Shown piece by piece: positions 33,755-41,799 of a stretch of DNA of 41,799 bases. The notes below the pieces were generated by a model. It was given only the letters and a program-made list of their open reading frames with translations. It had not been told where the DNA came from and searched no databases. The stretch is from NCBI GenBank assembly GCA_009779355.1, contig WREK01000004.1, positions 1 through 41,799 of the forward strand, given 5' to 3'. Origin of the DNA: Betaproteobacteria bacterium (GTDB lineage Bacteria; Pseudomonadota; Gammaproteobacteria; Burkholderiales; Rhodocyclaceae). The position numbers and the translations under genes were made by a program. Every line of letters starts with the position of its first letter. Position 1 is the stretch's first letter.

Positions 33755-35175
33755 CAGCCTTCTCCTTCCGGGGATGGAGTAGGAGCAGGGCCAGCGAGCG
33801 TGGCCAGCGCCTCGACCACCCGTTCCATGCGCATGAAGCGCGAACCTTTCACCAGAACCGTATCGTCGGCATTGAGACTGGGTGCAAGCGCATCCACCAA
33901 CGTTTCGACCGTAGGAAAGTGCCAACTTCCTACACCGAACTTACTTGCGGCACTTTCACTCATAGCCCCAAGTGTACACAAACAATCAATTCCTTTGTCT
34001 TTTGCATAAGCCCCTACTTCGACATGTGCCTGCACACTGGCTTCTCCCACCTCGCCCATATCGCCGAAAACGAGAACCGTCCTGCCCGGCATGCGGGCAA
34101 GCACATCGATACCCGCGCGCACGGAATCCGGGTTAGCGTTATAGGTGTCGTCGAGCAGCAAAGCGCCTCGTGGTCCCATGCGCCGTTGCAGCCGACCGTG
34201 TACGCCATTGCAACCGGAAATCCCTTCTGTCACCGCTGCAAGCGGCGCGCCCATAGACAGGCAGGCGGCAGCGGCGGCCAGAGCATTGAGGGCGTTATGG
34301 ATGCCCGGCATCCGCAACATGCATTCTGCCTGGCCCCAGGGAGTATCGAGCCAGAGAATCGATTCCAGATCCCGCAGTTCGCAGCGCCCGCGCACCGTCG
34401 CTGGCATCGTAATGCCAAAACTCACCGTCTTGCGGCGCGCCTGCGCGTTCTGCGCCAACCACTCATCGGCGTGCGCGTCGTCGGCATTGACCACGGCCAC
34501 GCCTTTTTCGGCCAATCCGTCGTATATGCAGCCCTTCTCGTGCACAACGCTGTCAAGCGACCCCATTCCTTCGAGATGGGCGCGCTGGGCGTTGTTGACC
34601 AGCGCCACCGTCGGGCGCGCCAATCCGGTTAGTACGGCAATCTCGCCGGGATGATTCATTCCCATTTCAATCACGGCCACCCTGTGATGCGCACGCAGCC
34701 TGAGGAGAGTCAGCGGCAAACCGATGTCGTTGTTGAAGTTGCCCTGTGTAGCAAGGACGGCATCGTCCCTTCCGAACCAGGTGCGCAGAATCGACGCGCA
34801 TATTTCCTTGACCGTGGTCTTGCCGTTGCTGCCTGTGACGCCGATCAGCGGTATATCGAAACGGTCACGCCAGCCGGCGGCCAGCGCGCCAAGCGCGAGA
34901 CGGGTATCGTCGACCACGAGCCGCGCCACGCCGCTTTGCGCATGTTCCGCCTCCCAACGCACATCGACCATCACCGCCGCTGCGTCGGCGGCCAGCGCCG
35001 CCTCGATGAAATCGTGCCCGTCGAACCGCTCACCGCGCAGGGCGACAAACAATTGGCCGGGCACGATAGTCCGGCTATCGGTTCCCACCGTCTCGATCCG
35101 CGCCTCACCCACTGCGCGCGCCGTGCACATCCCACTTGACTCCAGCAAAGCGAGCGCTTCGGCAAGCGTCATCAT
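33754..35175 (-). CDS. murF: UDP-N-acetylmuramoyl-tripeptide--D-alanyl-D-alanine ligase
   Basis: A 473-residue Mur ligase adding D-Ala-D-Ala, the last cytosolic step. It shows [21 protein letters not shown] in the N-terminal domain, the ATP loop [14 protein letters not shown], and [10 protein letters not shown]. The gene begins ATGATG over the murE stop (4-bp overlap); the second ATG at 35172 is an equal alternative. The C-terminus ends in a short Pro/Glu tail. Confidence 0.95.
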   Translation of the reverse strand: MMTLAEALALLESSGMCTARAVGEARIETVGTDSRTIVPGQLFVALRGERFDGHDFIEAALAADAAAVMVDVRWEAEHAQSGVARLVVDDTRLALGALAAGWRDRFDIPLIGVTGSNGKTTVKEICASILRTWFGRDDAVLATQGNFNNDIGLPLTLLRLRAHHRVAVIEMGMNHPGEIAVLTGLARPTVALVNNAQRAHLEGMGSLDSVVHEKGCIYDGLAEKGVAVVNADDAHADEWLAQNAQARRKTVSFGITMPATVRGRCELRDLESILWLDTPWGQAECMLRMPGIHNALNALAAAAACLSMGAPLAAVTEGISGCNGVHGRLQRRMGPRGALLLDDTYNANPDSVRAGIDVLARMPGRTVLVFGDMGEVGEASVQAHVEVGAYAKDKGIDCLCTLGAMSESAASKFGVGSWHFPTVETLVDALAPSLNADDTVLVKGSRFMRMERVVEALATLAGPAPTPSPEGEG

Positions 35176-36662
35176 GATGACGCCCCCCCGCGCGCCGCGA
35201 GTGCCTGCGCTGCCTGCACGCAATCGGAAAACGGATGCCGTTCGCCACGGATTTCCTGATAAAGCTCATGCCCCTTGCCCGCGATGAGAACCACGTCGTC
35301 TTCACTGGCCGCATTCACAGCGGCATGAATCGCTTCCGCGCGCCCGATCACAGCCTCGACTGCCGAACCTGCGCCCATGAGAATGTCATCGATGATCTTC
35401 TGTGGATTTTCGTTGCGCGGGTTGTCGCTGGTGACGATCACCCGGTCGGCAAGCTTCGCCGCCACCTCTCCCATCAACGGGCGCTTGCCCGTATCACGCC
35501 CGCCCCCGCAGCCAAACACACAGATCAACCGGCCCGTACGCGCCTGCGCAGTTTCACGCGACGCTTCGAGCGCCTTAGCAAGCGCGTCCGGCGTATGGGC
35601 ATAGTCTATGATTACCAGCGGCTCATCGTCGCCGCCTACTATTTGCATCCTGCCGGGTGGCGGAGCCAGTTTTTTTGCAACCTGCACGATGTCATCCAAA
35701 GCTTCACCATGCAACAGCAGCGCACCGATGACCGCAAGCAGGTTGGAAGCGTTGAACATGCCCGCAAGGCGTGCGTCCAGCGGCACCCGGCAATTTCCCC
35801 AGAGCACATCAAATGACAATCCTGTTGGGCTTGCGCGTAAATCCGCGCCAATGAGCTTCTGCACCCCCATTGGCGTCCCGGCACGGTTCGCCAGACTGAA
35901 GCCAACCACCTGCATGCCGCGCGCCGCCAAGCGTCCGGCCTGTTCCACGCCGAAACTATCGTCGAGGTTAATGACCGCCGCACCCACATCCGGCAAGTCG
36001 AAAAACTGTGCCTTGGCCTCGGCATAGGCTTGCATCGACCCATGATAGTCGATGTGGTCGCGCGTGAGGTTGGTCAAGACAGCCACATCGAACCGCGCGC
36101 CGTTGACCCGCCCCTGGTCGATACCCACCGAGGAAACTTCCATCGCCGCCGCACGCGCGCCAGAAGCAATGAAACCGGCAAGCAACCGGTGCAGGTCGGG
36201 CGCCTCCGGCGTGGTGTTGATGCTGGCGGTGAGTTCATCCGGAAAACCGCTGCCCAGCGTGCCGATCACCCCACAGGGATACCTAAATGCTTCGAGCACG
36301 CGGCTAATCCACTGACTCACGGTCGTCTTGCCGTTTGTTCCCGTGACTCCGGCCAGCCACAGCTTTTCCGAGGGTCTGCCGTAAATTTCGTCTGCCAGGG
36401 TTCCAGCCAGCGCGCGCAAGCCTTCAACTGCAAACACGGGACGCCCCGCTTCAGGCACACGGAAACCGTCACCACTTTCATAGAGCACTGCCGCCGCGCC
36501 ACGAGAAAGGGCATCTTCGATATGCCTGCGCCCATCATCTGCCGCGCCCGGCCAGGCGACGAATACATCTCCATCTCCAACGCGTCGTGAATCTGTAATT
36601 ATACCATTTAGCTTTACACTGGCCCCGGCAAGCAACGCGAACACATCGGCGGCGCGCATCAT
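35172..36662 (-). CDS. murE: UDP-MurNAc-L-Ala-D-Glu--meso-diaminopimelate ligase
   Basis: A 496-residue Mur ligase adding the third stem-peptide residue. The ATP loop is GVTGTNGKTTVSQW, the carbamylated-lysine region TRDHIDYHGSM is present, and the substrate-specificity motif DNPR (TSDNPRNENP) indicates meso-diaminopimelate rather than lysine. The start at 36662 has GGGAGG seven bases upstream and overlaps the ftsI stop by one base; GTG at 36665 is an alternative. Confidence 0.96.
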   Translation of the reverse strand: MMRAADVFALLAGASVKLNGIITDSRRVGDGDVFVAWPGAADDGRRHIEDALSRGAAAVLYESGDGFRVPEAGRPVFAVEGLRALAGTLADEIYGRPSEKLWLAGVTGTNGKTTVSQWISRVLEAFRYPCGVIGTLGSGFPDELTASINTTPEAPDLHRLLAGFIASGARAAAMEVSSVGIDQGRVNGARFDVAVLTNLTRDHIDYHGSMQAYAEAKAQFFDLPDVGAAVINLDDSFGVEQAGRLAARGMQVVGFSLANRAGTPMGVQKLIGADLRASPTGLSFDVLWGNCRVPLDARLAGMFNASNLLAVIGALLLHGEALDDIVQVAKKLAPPPGRMQIVGGDDEPLVIIDYAHTPDALAKALEASRETAQARTGRLICVFGCGGGRDTGKRPLMGEVAAKLADRVIVTSDNPRNENPQKIIDDILMGAGSAVEAVIGRAEAIHAAVNAASEDDVVLIAGKGHELYQEIRGERHPFSDCVQAAQALAARGGASS

Positions 36663-38419
36663 CACATGCCCTCCCTGGGCGGCCCGCGTTCAGTACCCAT
36701 CGCCGTTAACTGCAAAGGCGCAAGCGGCGTATCGGGAGCCACGCCCAACGCGCGCAAAGCGCCTTCAGCCACTTGTGAGAACACCGGCGCGGCCACCGTA
36801 CCGCCGAAATGCTGATTGCCGGAGGGTTCATCGATCATCACCGCCACGACCAGCCTTGGGTTCGACACCGGTATAAGGCCGACGAAGGACGAAACGTATT
36901 TATTGACATAGCGCCCATTCTCGATCTTGTTGGCGGTTCCCGTCTTGCCCGCCACGCGGTAGCCCGCGACCTGGGCTCGGGTGGCCGTGCCGCCCGGGCC
37001 CACGACCGTTTCCATGATTTGCCGCACTTCGTGCGCCACCTGTGGTGAAAATACCTGTACGCCGACCGGCGACCTGTCGACCCGGGTCAACGACAGCGGC
37101 ACGATATCGCCATCGCGCGCAAGCGTAAGATAGGCACGGGCAATCTGGATCAGCGAGACTGAAATGCCGTGGCCATAGGACATCGTTGCCTGCTCGATCG
37201 GTTTCCATGTCCTGGCCGGACGCAGATTGCCGCGAGCCTCGCCCGGGAAACCCAACCCAGGCGGCGAACCGAAACCGAGCCGGTCATAGAGCGCCCACAC
37301 GTATTCCGGCTCAAACGCCAGTCCCATCCGCGCCGCACCGATGTTGGAAGACTTCTGGATGACCTCGGCCACCGTGAGCGTACGGTAGGGATGCACATCG
37401 TGGATCGTGCGATTGCCGATATTGAAGCTGCCGGAGTAGGTGTCGATTGGCGTTGTGGCGCGGAACTTGCCGCTTTCGAGCGCCATCGCGGCAACGAAAG
37501 GCTTCATGATCGAGCCAGGTTCGAATGTATCGGTAAATACCCGGTTGCGTAGTTGTTCCCCGCTGAGACGGGTGCGGTTATTGGGATTAAAAGCAGGCGC
37601 ATTGACCAACGCCAGAACCTCCCCGGTGCGAACGTCGATCACCACCACCGACCCGGCCTTGGCGCGATGATGCCGCACTGCTTCGCGCAGGGCGGAATAC
37701 GCCAGGTATTGAATCCTGGCATCCATTGCGAGGGCCACATCTTCCCCATCGCGCGGCGGACGGATGGATTCCACATCCTCCACCACCTGCCCGCGCCGAT
37801 CCTTGACGACCCGCCGGGAACCCGGCTGTCCGGCAAGCATACGCTCGAACGCCAATTCGATGCCTTCCTGCCCGCGATCTTCGACGCTGGTAAAACCAAG
37901 CATATGCGCCATAACTTCACCGCTCGGGTAATAGCGGCGGAATTCTTGCTGTTGGTATATGCCAGGCAGATTAAGCGCCGCAACCTTGTCCGCGAGTTCG
38001 GGGGAAACCTGGCGCTTGAGAAAAACGAAATCGCGCCCGCCCGTAATACGGGCGTTGAGTTCGGTAACGCTCATTTCGAGCAACTGCGCAAGCTGCCGTA
38101 ATTGCCCTGGTTCAAGTTGGCCAGCCTCGGACGGAAGCGCCCAGATCGAGCTGACCGGCGTGCTGACCGCCAGCAGGTTGCCATTACGGTCGGCGATACG
38201 CCCACGTGTAGCAGGCACTTCGAGCACCCGCGCGTAACGCGATTCACCCTTGGCTTGCAGAAATTCATTATGGATGCCTTGCAGATAGAGCGAGCGCCCC
38301 AACAGCATGACCATACCCGAAAGCAGCACGACCAGCACCAGACGGGCACGCCACTGCGACAGGCAGAGCCGAAGCAGGGGATTGTGGTTAAAGGTAACGG
38401 CCTTACCAATCCGATTCAT
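36662..38419 (-). CDS. ftsI: Septal peptidoglycan transpeptidase FtsI (PBP3)
   Basis: A 585-residue class B penicillin-binding protein. A cytoplasmic tail and one transmembrane helix (about 24-44) lead into the pedestal domain (RGRIADRNGNLLAVS at 72-86) and the transpeptidase domain with active-site S303-I-M-K306, S357-S-N359 and K492-T-G494. It crosslinks septal peptidoglycan with FtsW. The start overlaps the ftsL stop by 4 bp (ATGA). Confidence 0.97.
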   Translation of the reverse strand: MNRIGKAVTFNHNPLLRLCLSQWRARLVLVVLLSGMVMLLGRSLYLQGIHNEFLQAKGESRYARVLEVPATRGRIADRNGNLLAVSTPVSSIWALPSEAGQLEPGQLRQLAQLLEMSVTELNARITGGRDFVFLKRQVSPELADKVAALNLPGIYQQQEFRRYYPSGEVMAHMLGFTSVEDRGQEGIELAFERMLAGQPGSRRVVKDRRGQVVEDVESIRPPRDGEDVALAMDARIQYLAYSALREAVRHHRAKAGSVVVIDVRTGEVLALVNAPAFNPNNRTRLSGEQLRNRVFTDTFEPGSIMKPFVAAMALESGKFRATTPIDTYSGSFNIGNRTIHDVHPYRTLTVAEVIQKSSNIGAARMGLAFEPEYVWALYDRLGFGSPPGLGFPGEARGNLRPARTWKPIEQATMSYGHGISVSLIQIARAYLTLARDGDIVPLSLTRVDRSPVGVQVFSPQVAHEVRQIMETVVGPGGTATRAQVAGYRVAGKTGTANKIENGRYVNKYVSSFVGLIPVSNPRLVVAVMIDEPSGNQHFGGTVAAPVFSQVAEGALRALGVAPDTPLAPLQLTAMGTERGPPREGM

Positions 38420-38697
38420 GGCCAGTCAGCCTCCAGCACGACGATCTGTCCGGCATCCGGAGGCGCCATTCCCAGAAGTTCGTGCGCAATGCTCGCAACC
38501 CGGCGAGGTGCAGCCAGAGTACTTTGTTCGATTTGCAACCGCTCCCATTCCACTTTCAGGTTTTGCGTGCGGGTTTGTTCACGTTCGAGCGCGGAACGTA
38601 ATCTGCGGGCTTCATGCTGTGAGGAAGCCACGCCCAAGGCGCTGGCAGCGCCCAATACGATGAGCAGGGCTGCAAACAGGGCGTCGAACCGGATCAT
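38416..38697 (-). CDS. ftsL: Cell division protein FtsL
   Basis: A 93-residue bitopic membrane protein: a very short cytoplasmic end, one transmembrane helix (about 4-24), a periplasmic leucine-zipper-like coiled coil ([20 protein letters not shown]), and a C-terminal region ending VVLEADWP. It forms the FtsQLB complex. The start at 38697 overlaps the rsmH stop (ATGA) with GGGAGAAG upstream; the longer frame to 38724 is not used. Confidence 0.92.
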   Translation of the reverse strand: MIRFDALFAALLIVLGAASALGVASSQHEARRLRSALEREQTRTQNLKVEWERLQIEQSTLAAPRRVASIAHELLGMAPPDAGQIVVLEADWP

Positions 38698-39629
38698 GCC
38701 GTCTTCTCCCTGCGTCCGTTGCAACGTTCTGCCACCCGCATCACCGCGCTGCGCGCGCGCGGATTATTTGCCACTTCGTCCACACAGGGACGTCGGGCGC
38801 GTCCCACCAGGGTAAGGCGCGGGCGGGGCAGATCCGCCGCCTTCACCGGCAAGCGCGGCGGCAGGCGCGGCGGACTCGCCTCGTCACGCATGAAGCGCTT
38901 GACGATGCGGTCTTCGAGCGAATGAAAACTGATCACCACGAGCCGCCCCCCAGGCCGCAGCCGTTCCACGCACACCGGCAGCACCCGATTCAGCTCTTCT
39001 AATTCCTGATTAATGAAAATCCGTAAAGCCTGGAAGCTGCGCGTCGCCGGGTGTTGCCCCGGCTCACGTGTACGGACCGCCTTTTCCACGATCTCGGCAA
39101 GTTGTCCCGTGGTCGCAACACCCCCCCCCGTCCGAGCAACTGCAACCGCCTTTGCAATCGAATAAGCAAACCGTTCTTCTCCATATTTCTTGAGTACCTC
39201 CGTAATTTGGCCGACGGATGCTTCCGCCAGAAACGAAGCCGCAGTCTGTCCACGGCTGGTATCCATGCGCATGTCGAGTGGCGCATCAAAACGAAAACTC
39301 ATCCCTCTCCCCACGTCGTCGAACTGAGGCGAAGAGACGCCGAGATCGAGCAGTACGCCGTCGACCCCATCGATGCCAAGCTGATCCAATACCGCACTTA
39401 ATTCGCTGAACGGGGCATGGACGAGAGTGAGGCGTGGGTCGTCGTTAGAACGCCCCGCCGCAATAGCCGCCGGGTCGCGGTCGAACGCGATGAGCCTACC
39501 CGCCGCTTCCAATCTGGCGAGCACCTCGCGACTATGCCCGCCACGGCCAAAAGTGCCATCGACGTAGATACCGTCTCCTTTGACCGCCAGGGCATCAACC
39601 GCTTCGTGGAGCAATACGGCGACATGCAT
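38694..39629 (-). CDS. rsmH: 16S rRNA (cytosine(1402)-N(4))-methyltransferase
   Basis: A 311-residue SAM-dependent methyltransferase (MraW) modifying C1402 of 16S rRNA. The SAM loop [15 protein letters not shown] is at 23-37 and [12 protein letters not shown] at about 93-104. A run of nine G on the coding strand (39121-39129 on plus) encodes part of RTGGGVAT. The start has AAGGGGG five bases upstream, 10 bp after mraZ. Confidence 0.96.
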   Translation of the reverse strand: MHVAVLLHEAVDALAVKGDGIYVDGTFGRGGHSREVLARLEAAGRLIAFDRDPAAIAAGRSNDDPRLTLVHAPFSELSAVLDQLGIDGVDGVLLDLGVSSPQFDDVGRGMSFRFDAPLDMRMDTSRGQTAASFLAEASVGQITEVLKKYGEERFAYSIAKAVAVARTGGGVATTGQLAEIVEKAVRTREPGQHPATRSFQALRIFINQELEELNRVLPVCVERLRPGGRLVVISFHSLEDRIVKRFMRDEASPPRLPPRLPVKAADLPRPRLTLVGRARRPCVDEVANNPRARSAVMRVAERCNGRREKTA

Positions 39630-39639
39630 GGTCGCCCCC

Positions 39640-40083
39640 TTACAAAGCCAGGCTTTCGAAACCCGGAGGCAGCCCGGTCTCAGCCAGCGCCATCATGGCT
39701 TGCTGCTGACGCTGCCAACTCTCGTCCGACCACAGTTCAAAATGCGAGCCCTGACCAACCAGCCAGACTTGTTTTTCCAGTCCGGCATATTTGCGCAGTT
39801 CCGGTTTGATGAGCACGCGTCCGACGTTGTCGAGCGTTTCCTCCTGGGCATAACCAACGAGCAGGCGTTTCAACAGGGCCGCATGGGGATTCAGGCTGGG
39901 CGCGCGCAACACTTGCTCGCGGATCGGCTCCCAGGCAGGCACGGGGTAGACGAGCAGGCAGCCATGCGGATGGGCAGTCATCACGATCTGCCCATCGCCT
40001 GATACCAACGCCTCACGATGCCTGGACGGAATTGCAAGGCGTCCCTTGATATCCAGATTGAGTGCCGAAGCTCCCTGGAACAT
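39640..40083 (-). CDS. mraZ: Transcriptional regulator / division protein MraZ
   Basis: A 147-residue protein with two MraZ/SpoVT-AbrB-like domains ([18 protein letters not shown] and [18 protein letters not shown]). It represses the dcw operon in E. coli by binding TGGGN direct repeats at its own promoter. The start at 40083 ([11 protein letters not shown]) matches the family's N-terminus and leaves 8 bases from GGAG; the ATG two codons earlier is too close. First gene of the dcw cluster. Confidence 0.94.
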   Translation of the reverse strand: MFQGASALNLDIKGRLAIPSRHREALVSGDGQIVMTAHPHGCLLVYPVPAWEPIREQVLRAPSLNPHAALLKRLLVGYAQEETLDNVGRVLIKPELRKYAGLEKQVWLVGQGSHFELWSDESWQRQQQAMMALAETGLPPGFESLAL

Positions 40084-40113
40084 CGACATTGCTCCCCCGT
40101 TCACGCACGGACA

Positions 40114-40149
40114 ACACACCGTGCACCACTAAAACCCACCATATACCCC
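40114..40149 (-). promoter_or_regulatory. Candidate MraZ operator, coding-strand repeats
   Basis: On the minus strand the pentamers GGGGT, TGGGT, TGGTG and TGTGT follow one another at periods of 11, 10 and 10 bp, 31-66 bp upstream of the mraZ ATG. MraZ binds direct TGGGN repeats with 5-base spacers in E. coli. Only one pentamer is an exact match. Confidence 0.4.
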
Positions 40150-40184
40150 TTAGAACCTCAATTGTCGTTCATTTCAGAAAAAAA

Positions 40185-40231
40185 GTGAAACTATTTTTAG
40201 CATGAATATTTATGCCATTTTTCACGCTAAA
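40185..40231. repeat. Nested AT-rich palindromes upstream of mraZ
   Basis: GCATGAATATTTATGC (40200-40215) is a 16-bp palindrome with one mismatched pair. It lies inside a wider dyad GTGAAA (40185-40190) / TTTCAC (40220-40225), and TTTAGC (40196-40201) / GCTAAA (40226-40231) offers a competing stem. Could be a regulator site in the dcw leader or promoter. Confidence 0.4.
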
Positions 40232-40257
40232 GCTCTAAATTCTTAAAAATCAATGCA

Positions 40258-40263
40258 ATTATA
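40258..40263 (-). promoter_or_regulatory. Possible -10 box of the dcw promoter
   Basis: TATAAT on the minus strand in an AT-rich region, about 170 bp upstream of mraZ. The -35 region at 17 bp (TATGTA) is poor, so this is tentative. Confidence 0.3.
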
Positions 40264-40311
40264 GCGTTTTTTTGAAGAAATACATAAACTTTTAATCTTC
40301 CGCATAAAGCG

Positions 40312-40326
40312 TGGGGAAAAGTGGGA
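40312..40326 (+). promoter_or_regulatory. Exact TGGGN-N5-TGGGN site (MraZ-type), plus orientation
   Basis: TGGGG, AAAAG, TGGGA: two perfect TGGGN pentamers with a 5-base spacer, the arrangement MraZ recognises. It lies about 230 bp upstream of mraZ and points away from it. Confidence 0.45.
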
Positions 40327-40688
40327 TAAATAAGTACCGCAGTGCTTGATGCAGTATCAGCACGCGTGACAACAGGAAGAAACACCCCTCTGTGTCTACC
40401 TGGGTGTTTTATCCATTCCGACAAGGCTTATTGGTACGGCACACGCTACGCAGGAAGCGGTACCTGCGCAGCCCCGGCTTGCGCGCACCCTCGCCATTTA
40501 CGGCGAACCGATGCGGGTCAAGCGCTCATCATGGAGTTTGGGGTTCCCTCTGAACCATATCGGGGAACCTCCTGCCGGGAGGGTGTCGGCGATTCCAACA
40601 TGGACGTAGTATCTGATAACGCTATCAGTCGAACAGCAATTGCGGCGCTGAACGCAGGAGCAGATACCGGCAGAATTTGAAAATTGAA
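40327..40688. other. Non-coding stretch upstream of the dcw cluster
   Basis: No supportable gene; the plus-strand open frame at 40342-40680 has no ribosome site and a composition unlike protein. It holds two hairpins: AACACCC/GGGTGTT (40381-40408, followed by TT, perhaps a terminator for plus-strand transcripts) and CTGATA-ACGC-TATCAG (40613-40628). No tRNA or other RNA was recognised. Confidence 0.45.
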
Positions 40689-40985
40689 TTACAATGTCCC
40701 AGCATAAATCCGGGTGTCGTATTCAAAATCAACATATCCCTGCCGAGCCGTTGAAACGAACAGGAATTTAAGCGCCTGCAATGCAGGATCGTAGCCGGGA
40801 TGCCCGGACTGCGGCATATACGAAGAAGATAATAAGCGACCACGCAGACTGTCGAAATTCATTTTGTCCGCATAATGAAAATGCCCGATATACCTCAGGC
40901 CCGATCCGAACCAATCTTGCATGCCAGCATCGTCGCTGTAGCGCTCGGACACCTCGTTGCAATCTGGAGCCTGGAAAAGCATCAA
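40689..40985 (-). pseudogene. C-terminal remnant of a class I SAM-dependent methyltransferase
   Basis: About 98 codons. The reading from VSERYSDDAGMQDWFGSGL through SLRGRLLSSSYMPQSGHPGY to VDFEYDTRIYAGTL matches the C-terminal third of a common UbiE/Methyltransf_11-type protein of about 250-270 residues. The SAM-binding domain is missing: upstream lies only the rho terminator and the rho stop. No ribosome site precedes the first ATG. The best reading is a 5'-truncated gene. The frame itself is intact, so truncation may be recent. Confidence 0.65.
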
Positions 40986-41003
40986 CCCGCCACGAATGGC
41001 GGG
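40986..41003 (-). terminator. Terminator of rho
   Basis: CCCGCCA-TTCG-TGGCGGG on the minus strand, a 7-bp perfect stem with a UUCG loop, 28 bp after the rho stop. The T-tract is broken (TTGATGCTTTT), so efficiency is uncertain. A perfect 10-bp tandem (TTTAACAGCC, 41021-41040) lies over the rho stop. Confidence 0.7.
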
Positions 41004-41031
41004 CTGATGCGGGACAAACGTTTAACAGCCT

Positions 41032-41799
41032 TTAACAGCCGGATCGCATGGCGTCGAAGAATTCGGCGTTGCTCTTGGTGGCGCGCACTTTGTCGAGCAG
41101 GAATTCCATCGCATCAACTTCGTCCATGCCATACAGGAGCTTGCGCAGTATCCACACTTTTTGCAGGACATCCGGCTTCATCAGCAATTCTTCGCGGCGG
41201 GTTCCGGATCGGTTGACATTGATTGCCGGATAAACGCGTTTTTCCGCCATGCGGCGGTCGAGATGCAGTTCCAGGTTGCCGGTTCCCTTGAACTCTTCAT
41301 AGATCACGTCATCCATGCGGCTGCCAGTGTCGATCAGCGTAGTAGCGAGAATGGTAAGGGAGCCGCCTTCTTCGATGTTGCGCGCAGCACCGAAGAACCG
41401 CTTGGGCTTTTGCAGGGCGTTGGCATCCACGCCGCCGGTAAGCACTTTGCCGGAGGCCGGGACGACGGTGTTGTAGGCGCGCGCAAGCCGGGTCAGCGAA
41501 TCGAGCAGGATGACGACGTCCTTTTTGTGTTCGGTGAGCCGCTTGGCCTTCTCGATCACCATTTCGGCCACCTGGGTGTGGCGCGTCGGCGGTTCGTCAA
41601 AGGTGGAAGCAACGACTTCTCCCTTGACTGAACGCTGCATCTCGGTGACTTCCTCGGGGCGCTCGTCGATGAGCAGCACGATAAGTTCGACATCGGGATG
41701 GTTGGCCGTGATGGCGTGCGCGATGTGTTGCAGCATCACGGTTTTGCCGGTCTTGGGCGGGGCGACGATCAAGCCGCGCTGGCCCTTGCCGACGGGCGC
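41032..41799 (-). CDS. rho: Transcription termination factor Rho, C-terminal part
   Basis: The last 255 codons of Rho; the N-terminal RNA-binding domain is beyond the window edge. Present are the ATPase P-loop APPKTGKT, Walker [17 protein letters not shown], the Q/R loops ([24 protein letters not shown]) and the family ending NAEFFDAM. The final residues are MRSGC instead of the usual basic end (MKR), a small local change next to a 10-bp duplication. It is a hexameric helicase that ends untranslated or structured transcripts. Confidence 0.96.
   Translation of the reverse strand, partial: APVGKGQRGLIVAPPKTGKTVMLQHIAHAITANHPDVELIVLLIDERPEEVTEMQRSVKGEVVASTFDEPPTRHTQVAEMVIEKAKRLTEHKKDVVILLDSLTRLARAYNTVVPASGKVLTGGVDANALQKPKRFFGAARNIEEGGSLTILATTLIDTGSRMDDVIYEEFKGTGNLELHLDRRMAEKRVYPAINVNRSGTRREELLMKPDVLQKVWILRKLLYGMDEVDAMEFLLDKVRATKSNAEFFDAMRSGC

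Noticed and set aside
40342-40680. Plus-strand 112-codon open frame upstream of mraZ
   Set aside because: No ribosome site, Cys- and Arg-rich out-of-frame-like composition, no recognisable domain; it lies over hairpins in a regulatory gap.

Overview
The window reads as a betaproteobacterial chromosome segment, most like the Nitrosomonadales or methylotroph type. This is inferred from the xseB-ispA-dxs-folE2 order, the surE-pcm-nlpD-rpoS operon, an eps (methanolan-type) exopolysaccharide locus with PEP-CTERM proteins, and a division/cell-wall (dcw) cluster that lacks murB between murC and ddlB. No species call is possible from the sequence alone. Coding density is high except in 14.6-20.4 kb and 40.1-40.7 kb.

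Layout. 1-0.2 kb: start of a probable transposase gene running off the left edge, and an inverted repeat. 0.2-1.3 kb (minus): a Rieske non-haem iron oxygenase alpha subunit with its own terminator. 1.5-5.4 kb (plus): xseB-ispA-dxs-folE2, a tight operon for exonuclease VII, isoprenoid precursors and folate. 5.4-8.6 kb (minus): surE-pcm-nlpD-rpoS, the stress sigma-factor operon, converging on folE2 with only 3 bp between stop codons. 8.8-14.6 kb (minus): epsL-epsD-epsE-epsF-epsG, for polymer export, chain-length control and the cognate kinase. 15.2-20.3 kb (plus): four tandem PEP-CTERM protein cassettes plus a decayed fifth. 20.4-21.8 kb (plus): epsB, the initiating sugar-phosphate transferase. 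22-40 kb (minus): the dcw cluster mraZ-rsmH-ftsL-ftsI-murE-murF-mraY-murD-ftsW-murG-murC-ddlB-ftsQ-ftsA-ftsZ-lpxC and a small membrane protein. 40.7-41.8 kb (minus): a methyltransferase gene remnant and the 3' part of rho.

The most unusual part is the PEP-CTERM array. Each of the four genes is a self-contained cassette: two copies of a GTGTAA-N8-GAC element about 420 and 280 bp upstream, a TTATC-N5-GATAA dyad, a near-consensus sigma-54 (-24/-12) promoter, a long leader, a strong Shine-Dalgarno, a 180-200 residue secreted protein with a C-terminal PEP sorting signal, and a hairpin terminator. By protein type the order is A-B-B-A. A fifth cassette survives upstream only as a degenerate 3' end and terminator, and a REP-like palindrome has inserted between the first and second genes. 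The exosortase, PrsK/PrsR and the glycosyltransferases expected to serve these proteins are not in the window, so the export half of the locus is separated from the sorting half.

Most dcw genes overlap by 1-8 bp, which suggests one long translationally coupled unit from mraZ to ftsQ; ftsA and ftsZ follow after gaps. Two candidate MraZ operators lie upstream of mraZ.
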